Shown here: one piece after another, positions 38,301-50,300 of the stretch
Numbering within the stretch: position 1 is the first letter of the stretch
Layout: each line of letters begins with the position of its first letter
Source: Antedon mediterranea
Taxonomy: Eukaryota > Echinodermata > Crinoidea > Comatulida > Antedonidae
Reading direction: 5' to 3'
NCBI RefSeq assembly: GCF_964355755.1
Contig: NC_092678.1
Location: 19,380,922 to 19,440,921 of the forward strand
DNA length: 60,000 bases
Translations under genes and position numbers: made by a program
The notes under the pieces: model-generated
Databases searched by the model: none
What the model was told of the DNA's origin: nothing
The model's input: only the letters and a program-made list of their open reading frames with translations

Positions 38301-41300
38301 TTAGCTCGGCGTTTAACGGACGCAAACACTCAGTAACCTGTGGAATAATGCTATACTCTGTATGCTGTCATTCAATACTATCGTCCGTTAGATCGGCGTT
38401 TAACGGACACAAAAACTCAGTAGATTGTGGAATGATGCTACTCTACTGTAATTCAATACTATCGTCCGTTAGAACGGCGTTTAACGGACACAAAAACTCA
38501 GTAACCTGTGGAATGATGCTATACTCTATATGCTGTCATTCAATACTATCGTCCGTTGGCTCGGCGTTTAACGGACACAAACACTCAGTAACCTGTGGAA
38601 TAATGCTATACTCTGTATGCTGTCATTCAATACTATCGTCCGTTAGATCGGCGTTTAACGGACACAAAAACTCAGTAGATTGTGGAATGATGCTACTCTA
38701 CTGTAGTTCAATACTATCGTCCGTTAGATCGGCGTTTAACGGACACAAAAACTCAGTAACCTGTGGAATGATGCTATACTCTATATGCTGTCATTCAATA
38801 CTATCGTCCGTTAGCTCGGCGTATAACGGACACAAAAACTCAATACAGTATACCATGGAGCTATAAAATTGTATAGCTCCATGAGTATACTGTGGAATGA
38901 TGCTATACTCTATATGCTGTCGGCGTTTCGGACACAAAAACTCAGTAAACTGTAGAATGATACTACACTCTATATAATAGGCCTACTGTCATTTAATACT
39001 ATCGTCCGTAAACTCGGCATTTAACTGACTCAAAAACTCAGTAAAACTGTTGAATATGATACTATATAATACTGTCATTCAATACTATCGTCCGTTAGCT
39101 TGGCGTTTAACGGACTCAAAAACCCAGTATACTGTGGAATGATGGTATACTCTATATGCTGTCATTCAATACTATCGTCCGTAAACTCGGCGTTTAACGG
39201 ACACAAAAACTCAGTAAATTGTGGAATGATGCTATACTCTATCTGTCATTTAATACTATCGTCCGTTAGCTCGGCGTTTAACGGACACAAAAACTCAGTA
39301 AATTGTGGAATGATGCTATACTCTATCTGTCATTTATTACTATCGTCCGTTAGCTTGGTAATATAACCTGTGGAATGATGCTATACTCTATATAATGCTG
39401 TCATTTTAATACTATCGTCCGTTAGCTCGGCGTTTAACGGACACAAAAACACAGTAAACTCCGGGAATGATGGGTATTCGAATGATGCATACTCTATATA
39501 CTGTCATCTATCGTCCGTTAACTCGGCGTTTAACAGAACAACGCACTGAATAGTAAATTCGCGCTTGGTTGAGAGCAAGTAGGGGAATTCCCTTTTTTGC
39601 GACGCCTCCCTACTGCAAGAAGGCAATTGCACATTGTTTTTTATTTTATATATATACTGTATAAGTGTTTTGCCTATTACACCATTTAGGCCTAAATAGA
39701 TACAATAATTGTTAATGTACAGTTTTTTTTTGTATTTTGTAATAAACATGACACCCTTGCAGCAGCATCACGGAGGCTGCCAAAAACACCGTGGTGCGTG
39801 TGTACATCGCATCGCGGTGATAAAAAACCATGTGCTTGCGAATAACGTGACGTCATATCGCCCAAAGTTTCATCCTCTGTTTTTGGACACAGTTCACTCG
39901 AGGTCAGCGATAGTTAAAGTAATGATTTATTTACGTAATACAATAATTGTTAATGTACAGTTTTTTTAGTATTTTGTAATAAACATGACACCCTTGCAGC
40001 AGCATCACGGAGGCTGGCCAAAAACACTGGTGCGTGTTGTACATCGCTTCGCGGTGATAAAAAACCATGTGCTTGCTAATAACGTGACGTCATATCGCCC
40101 AAAGTTTCCTCTTCTACTCGCGCGGCAGCTACAGTCAGTAAATTTTTTAGCTCTAGATAGACGGCGACTGGTTTCTATATTGTTTGGTCCATACCATCGT
40201 CCATAAAGGCTATACATGCTGATACGACAGTCGGGGTTTTATCTGTGTTTACAATTTCGCCATTTTTTTTTTCCGTCAAGTGTACGGGGTAAAAAATAAA
40301 AAAGGATTTAACGTCAAGCATGCTAAAAAAAAATGTGTATATTATAGGAATGTTCTATAAGTTGAAAATGTTCAACAAAAATTGTGGAATTGTAGATACT
40401 GATAATTTAATGTTGGGTAAGGTTGTTTTAACAGCATTTTTTTGCCGTCGAAATGACGGTTTACCACATCATCTGCAGTTTCAAGGCCTTTTCTACAGCA
40501 ATTGCCGTCGATCTTCATATTATTATTAGATATTATTGTATTGAACTCTGTAATGTGTGGTGTGATATTGTCAGTACAAGGGTCCGTTAAATGAGCGTTT
40601 AATGAATATAAAAACAATCTGTTAGGTCGGCGTTTAACGGACGAAAACAACGGACGTTGTTCTTCCGTTGTACGCGTTAGATAGTAAATTCAATTTCATT
40701 GTACAGTATTAACCATTATACGCTCTGCTGAGTACAGACCGCCCAACTCATTAACGTTTTGCATATTATTAACACATTTAAAAGTCTATTAACGGAGTAA
40801 AAACATTTGGGCACGCTCCTAAATAGTATATACAAAGACACAACTGGCTGTGTACAAAGTATTTAAACATATTATAACTTACGCGATGTATACCATGGTA
40901 AATTAATTGACCCCCATGGTCCCAAATGTTAAATGTTTCTTCCAAGGTCTCCTCCTTATTTTCCTCAAGTGTCTTGATTACATCTTTATCTAACTGCTGA
41001 TCTGTATAAATTGGAATAGCTTCAGTAGCTGTATCAGTACCTGTAGTGGAAACAAGTTTTTTTGGTCACTCTCAACACACGTAAACAAGCATCATTATTT
41101 TAATCATTGTAATTGTCATTATCCTCATTGCAGTCTTCATGATTCAGTCGTCATCATTGTTATTAGGAACTTTTAGATTTTCACGTTGACTATGTCGACT
41201 ACTACCCTATTACGTCATTTTTATGATATGCGCATGTGCTAGGCGACTGGCAAATTTAAGCATTTGTTCAGTGCCATTTTCATGTTCGTTCTCTGACGTG

Positions 41301-44300
41301 AGCACCAGTGGATGACGTCATAACACTGCAAAAGTTTACCAAAATCATGGCCGAATGTAGTAAAGTGCATTTCAGTCAAATTATATTTCCAAACTGTGAC
41401 TTATTGATTTGTATTGATTATTTTAAATAAAGCTTTTATTAATACAGATTTTGACCTGGGTCTTATCACAGCCTTCATTTAGAAAATTAAGGATCTAGGC
41501 TAGGCCTTTAGCTACACACTTAGCCTGACCTAAGCTTGTGTACAAAGTCAAAAAGTCCCTAATATCATTGTAGTTTTAGTTATCGTGAAAAGTATGACTG
41601 TCACCGTAATTGTTACACTAGATAGGTTGGCTTACCGTCAACTCGGATCACATAATTGTTATTATTTTATAGTTCATAGGCAAATCTAATTATTTCTAAC
41701 TATAAACTAATATGACATTGCAAACTCATAATTTCAAGACTTATTTATTAGTGTTTTGACTACAAAAAGATTAGAATTTAAGGGAAAGTTACATACCATC
41801 ACTTGTATAATCATTTTTGTAATCATCCTTGTTGTCATCATTATTGTATTCAACAAAAATACAGTCATCATCATCATCTGTAGGGGGTTTCATGTCGATC
41901 TGACACATAAAATAAAAAATAATATTTGGATATACAAAAGAAATAACTGTTGTTTATTCAAAGTTTACAATTTATAAAAACAATTAATATTATTTAATCT
42001 CAAAAGCAAAACCAAATTATTTTTTAGAATTGGATTATAAAATGATTGAAAAAGAAAACAAAACAGCTCCTTATTACGCCTCATTGATTCATTTAAACAA
42101 GAAGCATCCTGTAAGTGACTGGTTTGCAATAGTAAAAATGTCCTGTAGGTACTAATATTGTATTCATTTTATGTTTTTATTACACTATTACTGACATACG
42201 CTTACAGTTTTCTTTGCTCTCAATTTGTCAGTGACCATTTTTGTATACTGTTTTGAAGGATTACCTGTAGAGAAAAAAGGACATACATTGATACGTAACT
42301 AAACTTTGGACAACTGTCAAACATTAATTACTGTAAACTTACAATTAGAGTAAATCACTGTAACATAGCTTGGATGTTAAGAGATCATAGAGTAAAAATT
42401 GTAAAGCATAATGTAGGCCCTATGGGAAAATATGTGTTGACACCATTCTTCGGTTGTATGCATTTATTGAATTCCATTCCATGTCTCCATTTCATTGTGG
42501 GCTTGTTTGTGTCTATGATAATGAGATAAATGATAAATACTGTTACATAGCCTATGATGATGGGAAGAGTTATATGCTAATTTTTATTTATGTTTACCAC
42601 TATCAGCTTTAGCCTCTTTCCATGTTGTGCTTACAGTCCTAATCACGGCAATGCCATCTGTAACTTTATGTTCTTCCTCAAATCTGAGATATATATAATA
42701 ATTTGAAACCAACAATGAATGTCATTCATTTTTAGTACTGTAAAATTCAATTTTTTCCTTTTTAATTAAAGATACCGGTAGTAGTTAAAAACCATTTTAA
42801 TAGTCTTAATATTCATGAATTATACATTTAAATCAGTTATTTAGTCAACAATTTGAATCTTTCTTTAAAATACAAACTTAAAATTGAATTCTATTATCTA
42901 TAGACAATTTGATGTCATTATAATTAGGTAGTACGTGCATGAATTTTGTAATGTCCATTTTACTGTCCAACTAGTACTTACATCTTTCCTAGACAAGCAT
43001 TGATGAGGCATGTTTTACCCACTCCTTCCTGTCCCACCACCTTAAGCATTCCAAGATTAACTTTGACGGATCCGCCTTTCAAAGCTTCATTGTATGCATC
43101 CTGAAATTCTAATTCACGAGCAGCAATATCAGATGAAATATCTGAAAATTGAATTAAGATTTTAAAACGTTTTAAGTAAAGTAAGTTCAATCAAGCATAC
43201 CAAATAAATCTACAAAAGATCCATTTAATTATTAAAGCCAGACCTTGATTTATAAATATAAGAGGAGAGCTCCTAATGGCTCTCCTCAATATGTTGAGGA
43301 GAGCCATTATTTTGATTAAGTATCCGAGGCACAGGCCCACCATGGTTGGGCCTGTGGCGAGCCAAATTTTGATAATTGACACCTCTAGATGGCCGGAAAT
43401 GGTACTCTCGCACGTAAAATTCATCGTAGGTCATTTATTCTCTGAACGTAGTCCAACGATGTATTGTTATAATTATCTACGCGTTGATCGTAGGGTGGTT
43501 CGTAGGGTTAGTAAACACCATTGTCATCGCCTTTAGAAGCATGGACAATGCAAACAAACAATGTATTGTTTGCTAATTAAAATCCTATCTAAAGATAGTA
43601 GACGTCAATTTTTGTAGCCACCCTAGCTAGGCCTACGCATCGGTATCCTAATTTGGACGGAAATCCGCCGACGAGACGACATCGGGTCCGTGGACCTCAG
43701 CTCACGCAGAGAGAGAGTCGAGGCTATCTAGTCTAGTTTCGGCGGCCTACACTATAAATTATTTAATCCTACCTTGGGTTAGCGAATTATAAAAACAACG
43801 ACACCTAGCCTAGGCTAGGACACCAACAAAATATATGCAAAATAAAAATATATTCCATATTAATTACTATAAGATTTAACGTAAAGGCTTAAGCCTTTTA
43901 AAATGATTACGACATGTGTATAAGAAAAGGCCCGACCAGAATTTGGAGGGGAAAACATGTGAGCAGTATCAGAGAGTATTATGTTTCATGTCATGTGACA
44001 CAAAATCCAGGTACAAGATCTTACGGTAATTACTGTTTATCGTCGGAAGCCACCCTCTCGTACTGAGTTTTAAAAAAACATGTGAGATGTTGCGGTAAAG
44101 CAGAGAGTATCGCGTTTCATGCCATGTGACCAAAAAAACTAGGTCTGTATAATTACGGTCTTCAGTCGGCAGTCTTTTTGAGCGACCGATTGAACGTTCT
44201 GATACTATATTTAGAATGAATTGTTTACGATATTTTTCTTGCAACATCAAAGATTGTAGGCGCGCCTAGCCTATCTTGGGTAGCCATAACAAAGATCGTT

Positions 44301-47300
44301 GTATTCGGGGTTAATATTCTTATCATTATATATATTTTTATGACGCACTGTAACAGGTTGGGGAGCGCTATTTTAGGCGCTCCTTTGATCGTTTTCAGGA
44401 GCGCCAAGGGGCGTCAGCGCCATGGCGCTCCTTTTAAATCAAGGTCTGTAAAGCCATTAAGGCTTTATTGTAATCTCCACACACAATCAAATGTTTTATT
44501 TATAGGAGAAATGTATATATAGTATATGTTATGTGAAACAAAACTGAAACTAAACATTACAGTATTTTGGATGGAAACAATCAACTGTTTGTTTCATTTA
44601 TGATAAATAAAATCTTGTTATCAGTTGCACCATAGAGATGTTCACTATAATATCTCTATGGTTGCACACTTTGCCTTTTTACAGTACAACTCGGAAATAA
44701 TTATTGTTTTAAACATTAGCATCTAATTCTCTTTTTACTGAAATCCCATTTTAATTTTAAATACCATCATACAAATACAGCAGCTCTTTTGATTCTTAAA
44801 CTCACCACTCTCTGGCTTAAGAAGTGTTGTTTTCTGTTCTTCACTCGTCTGATTCTCAAATTGTCTTTGAAATTGCTCATCAACAGTACTGGGTAAATCT
44901 GAAAAATTACCCAAAACAAAATATTACATATTATATATTTTCATTAAAAAAATATATTAAAATTCACAACTTTGCCAAACTTTTGAATTGTCAAATGGTA
45001 TGTTAATTTTAATTTTCAATGGTATATGGTTATATAAGGCATGGTGAGGCTCTGTTCCGGTCCTACCAAAACACAACCAAAAAATACAGCAGGCCAACTA
45101 TGTAAGAAGGATAATTCAGAAATATAAAATAGATTAATAAATATAAAATAGATTACATTTAAAAAACCAACAAAACAATCTACATTTCATTTATGTGCAA
45201 TTAATAAAGTTCAAATATTCCTTAAGAATGCGTGTGCCCTGTTGATCATGGCCTATACAGGATTTTTATTTATTTTTTTTTTTGCATGTCTTAACTCTTA
45301 TTATAACTAGTTTATAGTGGGTCTACTATCGCAAGCCCCTTGGGGTTTCTTGGAGGTCCCTTTCATCTTCATTAAAAATGTGATACTCTTTATTTTTGCT
45401 ATGTGTATTGTTGTCATGTATTGATGAATAAAGAGATTGATTTGATTTTTAAAATGATCTTCCATAAAAAAGTGTGGCCTAATTTAATCAATATTTTTGA
45501 TTAAAAGGAATTTTCAATTTCCAAATCATAAATAATAAGGTTGTTCCATCTTTCGACATATCACAATTTCCATATAATACTATCCCAGTGGATTATTTAA
45601 TCTATTGCCACCTGAACCTGTGAATCATATATCATAAAAGCTAATTTTCTTGATCTGGACATTCTTCTTCACTTGGGATGGGAAATCAAATATTTATTGT
45701 TTGCAATGAAAGTAGTTCATCCTAAACTTGTAATAATTAAAAAACTTCACTTACTTTTTAAGAAGTTTAAAATGTCATTTTTTATGTGGTGGTTTATTAA
45801 CCTGTTATTTTTTAAAAGAGACACAGGTGTATTTCCTTCCTATTAAAAAAATGTGTTTAGTTAGTAATAGTAGTTTTGAGAAATATTAATATACAATAAA
45901 ATACACCTAGGTTTAAATTATGCATCACATACAGTACATACAGTATTATATCATGGCTCAAACATTTACCATCTATTGATTGGATGAAAAAGCATCACGT
46001 GACAACACATAGATTTACTATTTTTTAACATTGGCTGCGTTTTACAAAATAGAAAAATGAGAAAAAATAGTAATTACTATTTGCTATTTAAATGACATTA
46101 ACCTGTACATCCTGTATCCAAACCAAAACTTGAGAATTGTCATTCATAGTCTAGCTTTCTTCAACATTGAAAGATCGAAAAGACAGATAAATTGAATACA
46201 AGTTTACTATAGAACAGTAGGTAGATGTGTTAAGATGTTTGAGCCATAATATAAAACAACAAATAGTTTTATCATAAACTGCCAAAACATATTTGGATAC
46301 CATCCAGATACCAATGAAATAAACACACTACAACTGTCAATAGCAGACATTGGATATTAAAAAAAAAAAAAACTTGATAGAATGCTATGTGTAAACAGAG
46401 AAAAACAATTTTACTTGAGAATTCTATATCTGTACTGTAAGTCTGAATAAATAATACTGCTCTTTGAAGTAGTATAATGCTACTAAGACCCCATTTACAC
46501 TTACGTTTGGGTCCTGGGCCAGTTGCAAATATTTACCTTTTAGGCCGGCCCCAGAGCGTTTACACTAGCAACGCAGATTACTGGTCGTAAATAATTTTAT
46601 CGGAAGTACCATTGCATGCTAGGATACGAAGTACAGTTTGTTTACATTTTTCTCTCTCGATCGTCAATTCAACTCTCCGCGCGAACCGACCGTTTTATAT
46701 TTATACTGTATTGTTGTTTTTTGTCCCATTAAAAACAAAATGAACCCCACTGTTTTATATATAACTAGCAATTATACCCGCCCCAGGGCGGGTTTCAAAA
46801 TGAGTTTAAAGCCTTCTCAGTACATAACACCCGACGCCAGTATCTCCGTATACGCACCAACCTCCACCCCTTAATAACACCCCACACTCTTTACAGTGAA
46901 GGACAAATTCAATTAAACTTTAGCTTCAAATTGAGAAGGCATACATAGCTATGATAGGCCTATGGCTTAAGTACGTTGTAAACTGTGTAAATGAGTAGGT
47001 GTCATATTGGCTGATAATTAAAATATATAATGTTGATACTGCGGTGCCCCCGGCCTTCTTTCTCCTCTCACCAGTACAAATTATGTTAGCCATCACTTCC
47101 AACCCATAATCCCTCAGTGGCAGTTTTCAAATGTAGTTTTAAACATTCCCAGTTTCGGTCATGTATCTAATTTAGATACTGCGGTCCCCCAGCCTTCTTT
47201 CTCCTCTCACCACCAGCCACAATCAACAAACCTTAACTCTTCCCCTAGACAGTTCAAATATAGTAACTTTTCCTAGTACAATTCCAAGCATATAGGCTAC

Positions 47301-50300
47301 TTCATTACGCCAGTATTTTCGCTCTTCCTCCTCCCCCTACAAACACACCCCAGATACACTGGGTGATGTGTTGAAGACGGTTCCAGTACAAATTATGTTA
47401 TTATCACTCCCAACCCATAATCCCTCAGTGGCAGTTTTCAAATGTAGTTTAAAACATTCCAAATACAGTTTCGGTCATGGTGATAGGCCTACATCCCCAC
47501 CCCAAACTCCCAGCCGCTTTCCCAGGGATAATTAAATACTTTAACATTTCCAAACACAATTCTGGTCTAAGCAAAATCCCCACTATCCCCTGAACCCCAA
47601 CTCCCAAACCCCACTCTCCCACAATGGACGTTTTTTCCTTGGAGGCATGGTGTGTAGTTGTACACAGTAACAGTAAACAACGTGTGTATGTTCACACAGG
47701 AATGGATGTCTGTAATGAGACAATAACAAGAGACCGATACATAGCTGGATATGGTTAAAGTAGTTTGCTAAATATGTAATTGAATAGGTGTCATATGGGT
47801 TAATGATTGAAATATGTATATTATCTATATCTATATTTCCCCAAACACTTTCCTGAGGATAATTGAAATACTGTAAAACCTTTGTAGTATAATTTACAAT
47901 TTGATAGCCTACAACCCAGAGCCCTAGCAAATATGACATCACAAACCACCACAACAAACCCCCCCCCCCCCCACCCCTCCCACAAAAACCCCAGGAGTCG
48001 GGGGAATTTTTTTAAATGTAGTTTAAAACCTTCCGGGTACAATTGCCATCATGTTGATACCCCATACGTATGGTTACGTGCAGAAACAGACATTTGTATA
48101 ACGAACAAACATCGAAAGTGGGGGTTTTGACCACATTTTGGTCCCTAACTTGGATCCTACGTAGGTGGCGGATGATGTTGAAATATAGCTTAGAACATTC
48201 TCGGTACAATTACGGTCATTTTGATACCCCATATGTAAGATTATGTGCAGTAACAAAAATTTGTATAACGAACAAACAAACAGACAAACTCTCTCACTTA
48301 TAATATAGATATGGCTATATTTTATGTATATGCGAAACAAGCGGAGGAATACTTTATTGAAAGAAGATGTCTGAAAATAAATTTAACTATATAATGAAGA
48401 AAACAAATTGCCGACCGAAAAAGAGGAAGGTATGTACTGAGAATGTCGGATCGTCATAACAACAACCTCATAAAAAGGTCAAACGTTGTTCACGGTTCAC
48501 TTCGTAAGCCGGCCCAAACGTAAAAGCCGCTCCTGTACCTACCTGGAGAGGTGGACCAGATCTGCGTCTAACTTTTTGGAGTATTTACACTTATCAATTG
48601 CCGACCCAGGGCCGGCCTAAATCGTAAGTGTAAATGGGGTCTAAGTTTGTAAATACTGATAACAAAATAATGTGAAATTGGATTTCCGTCAATGCAAAAT
48701 ATAGTAAAATTACTTACTGCTAAACAATCTATAGTAAATAATCTAAATTGTCACCACTGACAATGGAGAAACAAAACTAGAATGATTTACCACAGCAGAT
48801 CTAGAGATTGGCTAGAGAAAGTTATAGGCATGATAATGCATATAACCTAATTACTGCTAAAGAATTTGGTAAATAATCCTAATTGTCATTATTGATGAAT
48901 GTGAACAAAATAGAATGGTTTATTTTACCACAGCAGATCTATAGAATGTTAGCCTATTATTACACTAGCAAATTCCTGTACATTACCTTATTTTGCAATG
49001 TTACTGAGGAACCCTGCTGTATGAGAAAAGTCACTATTTCTAAGGAAGCATCGTCAATCCTCAGATATTCATGTAATGGAGTGTTGCCATCCTGGAAAGG
49101 AATCATCATGGAGTTTATAAATACTGATAAGAGACATTATGTGAAATTGGTTTTTTTTGTCAATACACACAACAATTACTGCTAAATAATGTGGAAAATA
49201 ATCCTAATTGTCATTACTGATAAATGAGAACAAAACAGATTGGTTTACCACAGCAGATCTACAGAATGTTAGCCTGTAGTGTTACATTTAACAAATCACT
49301 GTACAGTACCTTATTTTGCAATGTTACTGAGGAACCATGCTGTATGAGAAAAGTCACTATATTTAAGTTATGGTGTTTATACATCCTCAGATATTGATGT
49401 AATGGAGTGTTGCCATCCTGGAAAGGAATCATAATCATGAAGTTTATAAATAATGATATAACAGACATTATGTAAAATTAAGTTTGTTTTTTTTTGTCAA
49501 TACAAACAACAATTAATTTCTGCTAAATAATGTGGTAAAAATTGTCATTATTGATAAATGAGAACAAAATAGAATGGTTTATTTTACTGCAGCAGATCTA
49601 TAGAATGTTAGCCTATTACACTAGCAAATCACTGTACAGTACCTTATTTTGCAATGTTACTGAGGAACTATGCTGTATGAGAAAAGTCACTATTTTTAAA
49701 ATAGGATATTCACTACTCAGATATTCATGTAATACCATATTACTTTGAATCATAACAACTATTTAGTTAATATTTTTATTTATTTGGTTTGTTTTAATCA
49801 ACTTTGAATTTTGTTAATACCCTGTATGCTTACTTTTCTTTCTCATTGTAATATTTTTCACAGAATCTTGATGTGTTTCATTTAGATTGTGCTAAGTTTT
49901 GATTTATTTATTATATTATTATGTTTATTATGTTAGCCTAATGTGGTTGATCAGTACATGGAGGTTATATGATCAATGTGATATTGCAAAAGAATTGTAA
50001 TTCATTATGTAAACTTTCATGAAAAGAATTTCTTTTTGTTAATAAAAATGAAAATATATATTTTTTCATATACCTGATCGATAGAGTTCAGAAGACCTGG
50101 TTGTGTCGTACAAATGTGTTTAATTGTTTGCAAATCATCGACAGAGAAAGCAGATTGTAATTCATTCCTGTTAAAATGTAAGAAATAATGAATTATTAGA
50201 TTATTTTATGAAATGACGATTGATGGAAATAATTTTGTCACCCGTGACGGCGGAGAAAATTTATACAGTAATTCAGTTTGCTTTTGTTTAATCCCGTCTC

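Larger units (their letters stand above)
37491..40819. mobile_element. Inverted-repeat element carrying an 84-bp satellite
   Basis: Left end GGAGCCTGCCCAAATGTTTT and the reverse complement of the right end GGAGCGTGCCCAAATGTTTT match for about 30 bp (through TTACTCCGTT). The element of about 3.3 kb lies in the ROCO intron between exons 40883-41040 and 36476-36565. It contains the hairpin satellite 38270-39540 and a direct duplication at 39708-40110. No transposase frame seen; target duplication unclear. Confidence 0.65.

Noticed and set aside
38144-38866. 240-codon open frame with HSILSSVRSAFNGHKNSV-type repeats
   Set aside because: The frame is produced by a satellite whose unit is close to 84 bp, a multiple of 3. 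Neighbouring units break it, and the DNA repeat (hairpin arms) explains the conservation better than a protein.
47583-47957. 124-codon minus-strand frame
   Set aside because: Lies inside the nested modular repeat of the Harbinger-like element; no protein motif and not repeated as coding in the sister modules.
49643-49730. Third functional ankyrin exon of the ROCO gene
   Set aside because: The acceptor and the DGNTPLH start are lost and no in-phase acceptor is visible, so it is treated as a decayed exon.
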